From the NCBI RefSeq assembly GCF_002723835.1, contig NZ_BEWG01000001.1, forward strand, positions 1 through 64,000: DNA of 64,000 nt, in the 5' to 3' direction. Positions 20,268-29,075 of the stretch are shown here, in pieces. The translations under genes and the position numbers were made by a program. Source of the DNA: Mycobacterium sp. shizuoka-1. GTDB lineage: Bacteria > Actinomycetota > Actinomycetes > Mycobacteriales > Mycobacteriaceae. Under the pieces are notes generated by a model that was given only the letters and a program-made list of their open reading frames with translations, had not been told where the DNA came from and searched no databases. Each line of letters opens with the position of its first letter. Position 1 is the first letter of the stretch.

Positions 20268-20924
20268 TTGACACCAACGGTTTCGTCGGACGACCTTGTC
20301 GGGGTGCCTGAGGCCACGCCCGGTGATGCCCGGCAACGAATCCTGCAGGCGACGGTGCAGTGTTTTCGCGCCTACGGCTACGAGAAGTCTTCGATGCGGC
20401 TGATCGCGACGACGGCCAACGTGTCGCAGACGCTGTTGCACTATCACTTCGAGACCAAGGAGAAGCTGTTCGACGCGGCCATCAACGATGTGGCCAGGCA
20501 ATTGTTCGCCACCGCGGAGGCTCAGCTCACGGAGGCGGCGTCGGTTCCCGACGGCCTGGCCGACGCGGCGGGCCTGTTGTATTCGCTGTTCATCGACAAC
20601 CTGGACACTGTCACCTTCGTGGTGGAGTTCGGCGCGGCGGCCAACCACAACGAGTTCCTGAGGACTGCGTACCTCGAGTTCCGTGACACCCAGCGCCGCC
20701 AATTCGCCGAGCTGCTGCGCACGATCACCGGAGCCGACGCGCCGGCCGACCTGATCGACGAGTCGGTGCGGCTGATGGAGATCGTGCTGTTGGGCATGTC
20801 GATGCAACGTCCCTTCGTGACCGACGAGCCCCGGTTCCGCGGCGATTTCGACGGCTTCGTGCACATGCTCATCTCCCGGCTCCTCGAAGGTATGGCCTCG
20901 AGGCTCCGTGATGGCGCCGTGTGA
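20268..20924 (+). CDS. TetR-family transcriptional regulator
   Basis: About 218 residues. The N-terminal helix-turn-helix is typical: ILQATVQCFRAYGYEKSSMR followed by LIATTANVSQTLLHYHFETKEKLF. The C-terminal ligand domain is not assigned to a ligand. TTG 20268 is chosen because GAGGAG sits about 7 nt upstream; the frame's earlier GTG codons (20196, 20238) lack a ribosome site. It overlaps the anti-sigma gene by 17 bp, so the two are cotranscribed. Confidence 0.85.
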   Translation: MTPTVSSDDLVGVPEATPGDARQRILQATVQCFRAYGYEKSSMRLIATTANVSQTLLHYHFETKEKLFDAAINDVARQLFATAEAQLTEAASVPDGLADAAGLLYSLFIDNLDTVTFVVEFGAAANHNEFLRTAYLEFRDTQRRQFAELLRTITGADAPADLIDESVRLMEIVLLGMSMQRPFVTDEPRFRGDFDGFVHMLISRLLEGMASRLRDGAV

Positions 20925-21636
20925 CGGCCCCGCGCCGTCGTCGCGCGACACCCACCCCTACGCGATGTGGGACGCGGCCTATGTCCTGGGCGCGTTGTCG
21001 TATCCCGAGCGCCGCGAGTTCGAGGCACACCTGCGGGTCTGTCCGCCGTGCGCGGCCGCGGTCAGCGGTCTCGGCGGGATTCCCGCGCTGCTGTCAACGA
21101 TCGACCGGGACTACATCGACGCCATCGATGTGCGGGCGCCCGCGGCAATGTCCGTCCCGCGCGCCGAGCTGCTGGCCCGGGTGGCCCTGCGTCGCCGCCG
21201 CTCCCGTGCACTGACCGCGACGCTGGCCTCGGCGGCCGTGGTGGCGATCGGTGTGGGGGTGGGAGTCCACTCCGACGCGATCATGCTGAGGCCGATGCTT
21301 CAGCGGGCCTCGACCGTGACGCTGCTGCCGATGCGACCGGTATCGCTGTCGGCCACAGTCACTCTCACCCCGCGCGCGTGGGGCACCCGGATCGACATGA
21401 ACTGTGCCTACGCCCTCGGCGGGGCGGGGTCAGGTGATGCCGACGCGACCGACGCCACCCTGGCGATGGTGGCGGTGGGCCGCGACGGCAGTCACGTCCA
21501 GGTGGCGACCTGGACGGCGCACACCGGCGTCCCGGCGGTGCTGGGCGGGAGCACCTCGATGCCCATGGACCAGATTGCCGCCGTCCAGGTCGTCACCGCG
21601 GGGGCGGGGGCCGTGCTGCTCGAACGGTCGCTGTGA
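20908..21636 (+). CDS. Membrane anti-sigma factor (zinc-finger type)
   Basis: About 242 residues. The N-terminal anti-sigma domain has YAMWDAAYVLGALSYPERRE and the HxxxCxxC zinc motif (His41, Cys45, Cys48 in HLRVCPPC). One membrane segment near 100-120 (TATLASAAVVAIGVGVGV) is followed by an extracytoplasmic beta-rich domain. Such proteins hold an ECF sigma factor at the membrane. No sigma factor gene lies within 20 kb on either side in the window, so it is an orphan. Starts GTG 20908 or ATG 20911 both lie inside the end of the TetR gene. Confidence 0.82.
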   Translation: MMAPCDGPAPSSRDTHPYAMWDAAYVLGALSYPERREFEAHLRVCPPCAAAVSGLGGIPALLSTIDRDYIDAIDVRAPAAMSVPRAELLARVALRRRRSRALTATLASAAVVAIGVGVGVHSDAIMLRPMLQRASTVTLLPMRPVSLSATVTLTPRAWGTRIDMNCAYALGGAGSGDADATDATLAMVAVGRDGSHVQVATWTAHTGVPAVLGGSTSMPMDQIAAVQVVTAGAGAVLLERSL

Positions 21637-21647
21637 CCGCATGCCGC

Positions 21648-22880
21648 TTACGTGACCGCGATGGTCGGCATCGTGCCGGGGGCCGCGCCCGAGGCGAGGC
21701 CGGCGAAGTAGGCGCCCGACCACATCCAGAGTCCGGCCTGCAGCCGCAGCGCGCTGCGGCCGAGGGTGGCGTCTCCGTCGGCGTACGCGGTCATGCTGGC
21801 CAGCACTGCCGCCTTGGAGACCATCAGGTAGGCCGAGCTCAGGTCGACCAGCGCCGTGTACGACGTCGGGGAGAAGCCGGCCCGCGCCAGCCCTTCCCAG
21901 ACTAATCGGCCTGCGCCGGTGGCACCTTCGAGCACCGTCGTCCACATCGCCATCTCCGCCCAGCCGGGAGTCGTCGGGGTGTCGAGCCGGGCCAGAGCGC
22001 TGTCGTAGCGGGTGGCCAGCTCCAGCGGGAAGGCGGTGGAGTTGCACTCCAGGAACCCGTCGCAGGTCAGGGTGTCCTCCATCGACGGCACCCCGGCCGG
22101 CGGGTGCTCGAGCACCACCTGCAGGTAGCCGCGGTTGTAGCCGTACAGCGCCAGCAGCACCGGCACCGAGACGTGCGCGATGTCCGACACCACCCAGTCC
22201 GGCGCGCCGGCCGCGGCGTTGACCAGGCCCGCGGACACCGCGTCGAACAACCCGATCCCGACTGCCGACGGTGACGGCAGTCCCAGTGCCGGCATGGCGA
22301 TCGCCGGGGTACTCGTCGGCGCGGTGTGCAGATTGTCCCGAAGCCAGATTCCGCCGAAGTAGCCCGACGCGGTGAGATTGCCCAACAGCAGGCGAACCTG
22401 CTGCGACGGAAGGTTCTGCTGCGCCAGTGCGTCGAGGCTCTTCACCGCGAGGTCGCCGAAGAAGAACCGGGCGCCGTCGCCCGGATCGCCACCGGCGGCG
22501 ACGTAGTCGGTGGCGAAACCCTTCATGAAGTCCGGGGACACCGTGAACGACGCGCCGCTACGCACCGGCATCGGCGGCAGATTCACCGTCACCGAGGACG
22601 TGAAAGTCTTGAGCGCGGTGAACAATTCGCGGCGGGCGGCTGCCGGACGCGCGGGCTTGGTTGCCGGCCCGGCAACCGAACGGCGCGACTGGCCGGTCGC
22701 GCGGGCCGCGGGCTTCGCGGTCCGGGCCGGTCCGGCGACCGACTTGGCGCTACCCGTCGCGCTCTTCTGGGTCGGCGACCCAGTGTCCGGCGTGGCCGCC
22801 GCGACACCGTGGCCGACGAACAAGGCCGCTCCGATCCCCAGTGCGACAGCGACGCCACCGACATACCCCGACGCCCGCAC
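21648..22880 (-). CDS. Secreted mycobacterial hypothetical protein
   Basis: About 410 residues. A signal peptide (VGGVAVALGIGAALFVGHG, cut near VAAATP) is followed by a 60-residue linker rich in Ala, Lys, Pro and Arg with repeats of the AGPARTAKPAAR type, and then a globular domain with LYGYNRGYLQVVLEHPP and two cysteines (DTLTCDGFLECNS) that may form a disulphide. No known fold is recognised. GTG 22880 has GGGAGG upstream and a good promoter at 22923-22952. Confidence 0.72.
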   Translation of the reverse strand: MRASGYVGGVAVALGIGAALFVGHGVAAATPDTGSPTQKSATGSAKSVAGPARTAKPAARATGQSRRSVAGPATKPARPAAARRELFTALKTFTSSVTVNLPPMPVRSGASFTVSPDFMKGFATDYVAAGGDPGDGARFFFGDLAVKSLDALAQQNLPSQQVRLLLGNLTASGYFGGIWLRDNLHTAPTSTPAIAMPALGLPSPSAVGIGLFDAVSAGLVNAAAGAPDWVVSDIAHVSVPVLLALYGYNRGYLQVVLEHPPAGVPSMEDTLTCDGFLECNSTAFPLELATRYDSALARLDTPTTPGWAEMAMWTTVLEGATGAGRLVWEGLARAGFSPTSYTALVDLSSAYLMVSKAAVLASMTAYADGDATLGRSALRLQAGLWMWSGAYFAGLASGAAPGTMPTIAVT

Positions 22881-22922
22881 GCGACCTCCCGAGCAATGTT
22901 GTCTCTCGACTGCTGCCAGCAG

Positions 22923-22952
22923 AGACTACAGCACAGCAAATTCTGGTGTCAG
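22923..22952 (-). promoter_or_regulatory. SigA-type promoter CTGACA-18-TAGTCT
   Basis: On the minus strand CTGACA (22947-22952) is 18 bp from TAGTCT (22923-22928), close to the TTGACA/TATAAT consensus. It would give a leader of about 36 nt ending in GGGAGG before GTG 22880. It overlaps the stop of the upstream phosphatase-like gene. Confidence 0.6.
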
Positions 22953-24106
22953 AGATCGTCCAACTCGGTACGAACATCGGCCACCGTGTCGCGGTCGACC
23001 AGGCGCATCGCGTGCGCCAACTCGGCGGCGTGGGCGGCGTCGGCCACCAGGTGCAGCGGAATGCCGTCGTCGCGCAGCGTCTCGGCATGGTCGCGCAACC
23101 GGGCATTGCGCTCGTCGTCGTCGCCGCCGACCTGCCTGATCATGGCCAGCCGCACCCGGCCGGGAAACTCGCGCGCCATTTCCTCATAGATCAGCGCATC
23201 GCGCTGGCCGCTGTCGCCGATCAGGACGAAACGCATACCGGGGTAGGCCTCGAAGAGCCGACGGACCGCGGCCCGCTTGTGCTCGGCGCCGCTGCGCCGC
23301 AGGTAGCGTTCGGTGGGGCCCCAGTCGGTGAGGAACATCGGGCCGGGCGGGAAGCCCCGTAACTCGACGAAGCGCTCCAGCATCGAATAGAACGACCAGC
23401 TGCCGGTCGACACATAGACGAACGTCGGCGCCGGGCGCGGCTTGCCGGTGCGGCCGGACACGCCCCGGGCCAGCCCCCGATACAGCGCGGCCATCCCGGG
23501 AATCGCCGTCCGCTCTTCGACGTCGCGCAGCAGGGTGCGGGCCACCATCGTCAACCCCTCGGTCAGACCGGTGAGCAGAATCGTGTCGTCGATGTCGGAG
23601 ATCACCAGAAACGGTGCGGCGAGCGAGGGTTTCACCACCCATCCGGCACCGACGGCCGGCTCGTCGCCGACGCCGGAGGCGACCGCCTCGGCGGCATGCC
23701 AGCCGACCCGTAGCTTCGGCACCGGAAGGGCGAAGGTGGCGAACCCGTGGCTGTCGGTGACCTCGGTGGCACGGTGCCGTCCGATCCACAATTCGACCTC
23801 GGCGCCGACGATGGACAGCGCCGCATGCCGGCGCACGTTGCTTTGCGCCACGTCCCAGTACGGGATGCGGCTGTCGCCGGGCAGTTCCGGGGTTTCGATC
23901 ACCCGGACCCGGACTTTGGCGACGTCGTCGGCCACGAAACCGCGGTACACCACCACCCGCACGCCGCGGAACGCTCCCGACTGCACCTTGTATCCGCGCC
24001 GCCGCTCGGTCAGCTTGCTCTCCAGTCCTGCGACCACCGCGGCGGTCTCGGGGCTGCGCAGCAGCGCGCTGAGATCCGGCGTGATCCGGCGGGGGAGTCG
24101 GGGCAT
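22949..24106 (-). CDS. App1-type phosphatidate phosphatase (DUF2183)
   Basis: About 385 residues. The N-terminal beta domain with VVVYRGFVADDVAKVRVRV leads to a HAD-like catalytic domain with DIDDT at 171-175, then FVYVSTGSWSFY, FLTDWGPTERYL and a C-terminal FVLIGDSGQRD. This is the App1 family, phosphatidate phosphatases in fungi; the bacterial substrate is unknown. No signal peptide is seen, so it is probably cytoplasmic. The ATG at 24106 has TACTGT 7 nt upstream, overlapping the stop of the preceding gene. Confidence 0.85.
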   Translation of the reverse strand: MPRLPRRITPDLSALLRSPETAAVVAGLESKLTERRRGYKVQSGAFRGVRVVVYRGFVADDVAKVRVRVIETPELPGDSRIPYWDVAQSNVRRHAALSIVGAEVELWIGRHRATEVTDSHGFATFALPVPKLRVGWHAAEAVASGVGDEPAVGAGWVVKPSLAAPFLVISDIDDTILLTGLTEGLTMVARTLLRDVEERTAIPGMAALYRGLARGVSGRTGKPRPAPTFVYVSTGSWSFYSMLERFVELRGFPPGPMFLTDWGPTERYLRRSGAEHKRAAVRRLFEAYPGMRFVLIGDSGQRDALIYEEMAREFPGRVRLAMIRQVGGDDDERNARLRDHAETLRDDGIPLHLVADAAHAAELAHAMRLVDRDTVADVRTELDDL

Positions 24107-24111
24107 GGCTT

Positions 24112-26130
24112 TTACAGTACGAACACCGAGGCGGCCGGATCGAGGGAACCACCGGCGAAAGTGGCGAGCACCGCCGTATAGCCCGCCAGGCCCGGATCGC
24201 GGTCGTAGTACAGAGATCCGGTCGAGCGCTCGTAGACGAACTGGCTGGTGTAGTTGGCAGCCCCGGCGAACTCGGCGTGATCGACGATGTCCACCGACGA
24301 GCTGATCGCCCCGGCCAACGCGGCCTTGTCGATCACGACGAGATCGTTCTCGGCCGTGCGCGCGTCGACCAGTGGCGCCCCGGTGTCGCCGGTGAACGCG
24401 TGGTCGAGGATGAAGGTGTCGGTGGCGTCGGTACCGTGCAGCGGGGCGCTACTGGAATACACCCACTTACCGCCACCGATCACGCTGTCGCTCAACCCAT
24501 CCGAGGTGCCGTAGACATACACGTCCAGCGACACGGTGTCGGGGATGTTGGTGAACTGGCCGGCGGCCTCGTCATTGGGGTAGGTGAAGAATCCGTAGAC
24601 GCCGTTTGCGTCGGCGGGATACCCGTCGAGGACCGCGGCGGTCCGCAACGCGATGGGGTAGGGGGTGGACGCCGGCCCGGACACCGAGTCTTTCCAGAAG
24701 GCGAAGTTGCCCATCGCGGAGTAGTGAGTCCCGTTGTAGGCGTAGGGATATGTGCCCGCGCTCGCGCCGTACTCGACAAAGTGCTGATACGAGGCCGGGA
24801 CCCACCCGCTGTGGTTCATGTTGATGTTGGCGGCAGGCTCGGTGGACTGCTGGGCCCATACCTTGTCCGGGCCGATGATGCGGCGCACGGTCGCCGGCGG
24901 ATACGGCGTCCACGGCGTCGTGCCGCTCCACACCAGATCGGCGTACGGTCCACCGGCGGCCTTCAACTGACTGGCCACGGTATCGAAATCGCGGAACCCG
25001 TAGACCTTTCCGTCCTTGGCTCCCGACCAGCCGGCACCGTTGAGGTGAAACTGCAGTTGGATCGGCAACGACCACTCGTCGATATAGGACGTGTCGATCG
25101 TGTACTGGTGCCCGCCGTCGGCGGCGTAGTAGTTGTATTCCAGGAAGCTGTAGTTCAGGAACGAGTTGCCGGCGGACGGTGCGGTCGGGTTGAATGCGTC
25201 GACCCCACCCGGGGAACTCACCGGCAGCGTGAATCCCGATTTGCCGGACACGATGTAGATCCGGTTCTCCGGTGACCCGGCCGGGGCGGTGCCGGGCGCG
25301 AGGGTCACCTTGGTGCTTGCCCCGGCCTTCACCTCCACCGGCTTGAAGCCGGCCGGGATGCTGTAATTGCCGGAGGTCGGCAGGTTGTAGATCCAGATCG
25401 TCGCACCCGAACTGTTGTGGATGGTGATCGACGGTATGGTGGCGCCCGCAGAGCAACCGCTGCTGGATTTTCCGCCGTCGGGGCAGGTGGTGCGTTGCCA
25501 CCGGACCCCCGTCACGATCGCACCCTGCAGGTTGGCTCCGGACAGATCGGCGTAGCTCAACAGGGCGTCGGTCAGGTTTGCGCCAGACAGGTCGGCGCCG
25601 GTCAATTGGGCGCGGGTGAAGTTCACCCCGGTGAGGTCCTGGCCCGACAGATCGGCGGAGATCAGGTTCGCGCCGAAACAGCTCTTGCCCGCCACGCATT
25701 CCGGTCCCGGCGTCAGTCCGGGAAAGAACGTGCGGCGGGCCAACAACAGGCCGCCCTCGAGGAAGTCGGTGACCGGATCGGCCGGCAGCCGGGACAGGAA
25801 GTCGGCCGCGGAATTGAATGCACGCCGCAACAATGAGTCGAGCCGGTGACGGCCTGAGATGGCCGGTGTGGCGGCGGAACTCGGTGCCGTAGCGACCGCG
25901 GGGGCCGCGACGGTGGTTCGCGGCTTGGGCGCCGAGGGCCGGACCGCTGACATCGGCCGTGCCGTGCGTGCCGAGCCGGCGACGGCGGCTTTCGAACGCG
26001 CCGGACCGGCCGACACCGACCCGGCATCCGGCGCGTCGGCAGCCGCGATCCCGACCACCGGCGCTGCCAGCGACAGCCCGGCCGCGACCACCGCGGCACC
26101 GACACGCGCACCCAGAATGGCACCCGTCAT
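24112..26130 (-). CDS. Secreted pentapeptide-repeat protein with GH64-like domain
   Basis: About 672 residues. A signal peptide (GARVGAAVVAAGLSLAAPVV) is followed by an Ala/Pro-rich linker of about 100 residues. Near 180-240 comes a pentapeptide-repeat coil (ADLSGQDLTGVNFTRAQLTG and onward, A(D/N)L consensus), then a long C-terminal domain with NSSGATIWIYNLP, ENRIYIVSGKSGF and YTIDTSYIDEWSLPIQLQFH. The last resembles glycoside hydrolase family 64 / thaumatin-like beta-1,3-glucanases. ATG 26130 is preferred because the frame upstream lacks a signal peptide. Glucan hydrolysis is an inference. Confidence 0.7.
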   Translation of the reverse strand: MTGAILGARVGAAVVAAGLSLAAPVVGIAAADAPDAGSVSAGPARSKAAVAGSARTARPMSAVRPSAPKPRTTVAAPAVATAPSSAATPAISGRHRLDSLLRRAFNSAADFLSRLPADPVTDFLEGGLLLARRTFFPGLTPGPECVAGKSCFGANLISADLSGQDLTGVNFTRAQLTGADLSGANLTDALLSYADLSGANLQGAIVTGVRWQRTTCPDGGKSSSGCSAGATIPSITIHNSSGATIWIYNLPTSGNYSIPAGFKPVEVKAGASTKVTLAPGTAPAGSPENRIYIVSGKSGFTLPVSSPGGVDAFNPTAPSAGNSFLNYSFLEYNYYAADGGHQYTIDTSYIDEWSLPIQLQFHLNGAGWSGAKDGKVYGFRDFDTVASQLKAAGGPYADLVWSGTTPWTPYPPATVRRIIGPDKVWAQQSTEPAANINMNHSGWVPASYQHFVEYGASAGTYPYAYNGTHYSAMGNFAFWKDSVSGPASTPYPIALRTAAVLDGYPADANGVYGFFTYPNDEAAGQFTNIPDTVSLDVYVYGTSDGLSDSVIGGGKWVYSSSAPLHGTDATDTFILDHAFTGDTGAPLVDARTAENDLVVIDKAALAGAISSSVDIVDHAEFAGAANYTSQFVYERSTGSLYYDRDPGLAGYTAVLATFAGGSLDPAASVFVL
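24114..24119 (-). promoter_or_regulatory. -10 hexamer TACTGT, leaderless promoter of the App1-like gene
   Basis: Minus-strand TACTGT ends 7 nt before ATG 24106 and overlaps the stop region of the upstream gene. Confidence 0.45.
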
Positions 26131-26316
26131 GAGACCCCCGATCCAGTCCCGCACGATCCTTTGCCGCCTGACTCTATCGGCGTTTTCGCCTGGGTTCCCC
26201 CGATCGGAGGATGCCAGGTTCATCCTTCTGATCCGCCAACCGCCCGATCCCGCCCGACCCCACGGGCGGGCAGAGTCATCAGCAACATCAGAGAACGCGA
26301 ACACAGGAGGTCAGCC

Positions 26317-26490
26317 ATGCTCGCTCGGATCACACAGTGGCTGGAACGGGCCGGCAGCAGCCTCGGCGGCGCCCATCCGTTGACCCCGATCGACGCTTCG
26401 TATGGTGCGAGTTGGTGGGGCGGGTCCGCGGTCGACGGCGATGGCGGCCGGCTCCCGGTGGTGGCCGCCGGCCACCTCCCGGTGTTCTGA
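26317..26490 (+). CDS. 57-residue ORF with strong ribosome site
   Basis: ATG 26317 is preceded by AGGAGG at 26305-26310, an ideal Shine-Dalgarno with 6-nt spacing. The product starts MLARITQWLERAGSSLGGAH and has a WWGG stretch; no known family is recognised. The methyltransferase gene follows 25 bp later on the same strand, so it may be the first gene of a small operon. The supporting signal is the ribosome site rather than homology. Confidence 0.5.
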   Translation: MLARITQWLERAGSSLGGAHPLTPIDASYGASWWGGSAVDGDGGRLPVVAAGHLPVF

Positions 26491-26515
26491 TCGGGAGCTC
26501 TGACACACTTTGGGC

Positions 26516-27370
26516 ATGGACTCGCTCGTCTCGAATGTGTCTGACACCGCGCGCTGGGTAGCGGCGTACCGAGCCAGAGAGTCCGCACGGCCCGACGCCC
26601 TGTTTCACGATCCACTCGCCGAGCGAGTGGCCGGCGAACGGGGCCGAGCGATCGTCGCCGCCGCACCGCGCCGGGTTCGCGATGGCTGGTGGCTGGTGGC
26701 CCGCACCAAGCTCATCGACGATCTGATCGCGCACGCGATCTCGGCGGGCTGCGACAGGGTGGTCAACATGGCGGCCGGTCTGGATACCCGCCCGTACCGG
26801 CTCGATCTGCCGCCGCAGCTGCGATGGCTGGAGGCCGACCTGCCCGGGCTGGTCGCCGAGAAGGACCGGGTACTGGCCGACCAGACACCTCGCTGCCAGT
26901 TGTCGCGCCACGCAGTCGATCTCGCTGATCCACAGGCCCGCAGCGCATTCCTGGACCAGGCGCTGGCCGGTGCAACCAAGGCGTTCGTGCTGACCGAAGG
27001 CCTGCTGATGTACCTGTCCGACACCGACGTCACCGAACTGTCGGCTGCGCTGCGTCGCCCCGAGATCGCCTGGTGGGCATTCGACTACACGTCACCGGGA
27101 TTGCGTGACCTGATGAACAACAAGACCGCCGGTTTGCTGAACAATGCTCCGTTCCGGTTTTCCCCCGCCAACGGCCTGGCCTTCTTCGAGAACCTGGGCT
27201 GGGAAACCGTTGCGGTGGAATCTGTTCTGACGGCAGCCCGGCGGTTTGGTCGGCTGTCTGTGTTGATGCGGCTGGTGGCCGCGCTGCCGCAGCCAGACCC
27301 GCGCCGGCCGGGCAACAAGGCATGGAGTGCGGTGGCGTGTGTCGTACCGCCGAAGAGCTCGAGCCCGTAG
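26516..27370 (+). CDS. Class I SAM-dependent methyltransferase (LCMT/PPM1 type)
   Basis: About 284 residues. The mycobacterial family of putative S-adenosylmethionine methyltransferases related to leucine carboxyl methyltransferase: SDTARWVAAYRARESARPDA with LFHDPLAERVAG, then VVNMAAGLDTRPYRLDLP (SAM-binding glycine loop) and the acidic ALTEGLLMYL-type motif (here VLTEGLLMYLSD). The methyl acceptor is unknown. Start ATG 26516 (MDSLVSNVSDTARW); a TTG two codons earlier is less likely. Its stop is 4 bp from the convergent phosphonate operon. Confidence 0.88.
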   Translation: MDSLVSNVSDTARWVAAYRARESARPDALFHDPLAERVAGERGRAIVAAAPRRVRDGWWLVARTKLIDDLIAHAISAGCDRVVNMAAGLDTRPYRLDLPPQLRWLEADLPGLVAEKDRVLADQTPRCQLSRHAVDLADPQARSAFLDQALAGATKAFVLTEGLLMYLSDTDVTELSAALRRPEIAWWAFDYTSPGLRDLMNNKTAGLLNNAPFRFSPANGLAFFENLGWETVAVESVLTAARRFGRLSVLMRLVAALPQPDPRRPGNKAWSAVACVVPPKSSSP

Positions 27371-27374
27371 CGGC

Positions 27375-28172
27375 TCAGCGCACCGCGGCGCGGCCGCGAA
27401 GCCGCCCGACGGTGATCAGCACCAGGAGGGTGACCGCGAGCAAGACCGTGGTGCCGGCCGCCGCCTGAAATGCCTGGCCACGGTCCGTCAACCCGAAAAT
27501 GGTCACCGGCAACGTCTTCCAGGTGGCGGGATACACCATCACGGTGGCGCCCAGTTCGCCCATCGACAACGCCATCGCGAGGCCCGCGGCTGCTCCCAGC
27601 GCGGGCAACAGCAAGGGCAGGGTGACCCTGAGAAGCACCCTGGCGGGCCCCGCGCCCAGTGATGCGGCAGCTTGTCCGAACGCCGGGTTCAGCCGGGCCA
27701 ACGCCGCGGACACCGCGCTGAACGCGAACGCCAGCACCAGCACGAAGTGGGCGAGTATGACGATCCAGCGGGTGCCGCCCAGCAGTAGTGGACGAGTGTT
27801 GAACGCGATCAACAGGCCCAGTCCGATCGCGACGGACGGTACCGCGATCGGCAGGTGGAAGACCGCGTCGGTCAGTCGGCTCAGCCAGCGAGGCGCGTCG
27901 CGCGCCGCGATCGCCGCCCAGGTGCCCAGGAGCAGCGCGAGGCCGCCGGCCAGGAACGCGGTCTGCAGACTGACCGACAGGCTGGCGAGATTCTCGCCGG
28001 ACAGCGCCTGCCCGAAGCGGGCGAACCCCAAGTCCGACGGCAGCGGGCCGTTCCATGATCCGGCCAGCCCAGCCAGCAGCACCGTGGCCAGCGGCGCGAC
28101 GAAGACCAGTAACACCACCAGCGCGAACGCGGTGAGAATCACGGCCCGACTCCATCTGCCCCACAACAACAT
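27375..28172 (-). CDS. phnV: 2-aminoethylphosphonate ABC transporter permease PhnV
   Basis: About 265 residues with six membrane helices and the binding-protein-dependent permease EAA-type loop (ASLGAGPARVLLRVTLPLLLP). It is the second of two adjacent permease genes of a PhnSTUV-type importer. Downstream end of the phosphonate operon: PhnU ends 3 bp before its ATG. The phosphonate assignment rests on the whole operon rather than on this protein alone. Confidence 0.82.
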   Translation of the reverse strand: MLLWGRWSRAVILTAFALVVLLVFVAPLATVLLAGLAGSWNGPLPSDLGFARFGQALSGENLASLSVSLQTAFLAGGLALLLGTWAAIAARDAPRWLSRLTDAVFHLPIAVPSVAIGLGLLIAFNTRPLLLGGTRWIVILAHFVLVLAFAFSAVSAALARLNPAFGQAAASLGAGPARVLLRVTLPLLLPALGAAAGLAMALSMGELGATVMVYPATWKTLPVTIFGLTDRGQAFQAAAGTTVLLAVTLLVLITVGRLRGRAAVR

Positions 28173-28175
28173 CGG

Positions 28176-29075
28176 TCAGTCCCTCCGGCCTGGACCCGGG
28201 CGCAAGCGGCCGAAGAGCGACCGGTAGCCGACATACAGCGTCAGCGACAGCGCGATCTGAACGGTGGCGATGACGGCCGCTCCGGCCAGGTCGAATGTCA
28301 CGATGCCCCGGGTATAAATCAGCACCGGCAGGGTCATCACGCCTTTGGCGCCGGTGAACAGCACAATGCCGAATTCGTTGAGTGTCAACAGCAAAACCAG
28401 GCTGCCACCGGCCATCAACGCCGGCCACGCCTCGGGCATGATCACCGAATGCAGCACGCGCACGGGGGAGGCGCCCAGGCTGGCCGCGACGTCGAGCTGC
28501 TGGCGAGGCACCATCGCGAAGGCTGCCAACAGCGGGCGGACGACGAACGGGGTGAAGAAGGTGACCTCGGCGGCGATCACCCCGGCCGGTGTGTAGAGGA
28601 CATTCAGCGCCGGCCAAGTGTCCCCGGTGACGCTGGTGATCACCGCGTTGAGCACTCCGGCACTTCCGTAGAGGAACGTGAACGCCAGGGTGATCAGAAA
28701 CGACGGCAACGCCAGGATCGTATCGATGAGCCGGCCTACCAGCGCCGAACCGGGAAACGGTACAAACGCCAACACGATTGCCAGGAACGTGCCCAGCACC
28801 AGACAACCCGCCGTCGACGTCGCGGCGATAGCCACCGTGCGCCACAGCGCCGACCGGAACGCCTGCGAACCCAACACCGATGTCCACGTGCCGATGCCCA
28901 GGCCACCGTCGCGGAGTCTGACCGATTCGAGACACACCCGGACCAAGGGATAGACGGCCACAACGAGCACGATGAGCAGCGGAGGCAGAGTCCATGCCAC
29001 CGGGCGGAGCCGAGCGCCTGGCCGGGGTCGCGCCGAATCGCTCTGCGCGGCAGAATGTTCCAGAAGGACCGTCAT
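28176..29075 (-). CDS. phnU: 2-aminoethylphosphonate ABC transporter permease PhnU
   Basis: About 299 residues, six membrane helices, with the permease loop AASLGASPVRVLHSVIMPEAWP that contacts the ATPase. ATG 29075 overlaps the phnT stop (ATGA); the frame is open further upstream inside phnT but that part is shadow. Together with PhnV it forms the membrane channel of the importer. Confidence 0.84.
   Translation of the reverse strand: MTVLLEHSAAQSDSARPRPGARLRPVAWTLPPLLIVLVVAVYPLVRVCLESVRLRDGGLGIGTWTSVLGSQAFRSALWRTVAIAATSTAGCLVLGTFLAIVLAFVPFPGSALVGRLIDTILALPSFLITLAFTFLYGSAGVLNAVITSVTGDTWPALNVLYTPAGVIAAEVTFFTPFVVRPLLAAFAMVPRQQLDVAASLGASPVRVLHSVIMPEAWPALMAGGSLVLLLTLNEFGIVLFTGAKGVMTLPVLIYTRGIVTFDLAGAAVIATVQIALSLTLYVGYRSLFGRLRPGPGRRD

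Noticed and set aside
26536..26546. Second copy of GTGTCTGACAC inside the methyltransferase gene
   Set aside because: Encodes VSDT in frame and lies in coding sequence; used only as a caution against the candidate operator at 20210-20220.
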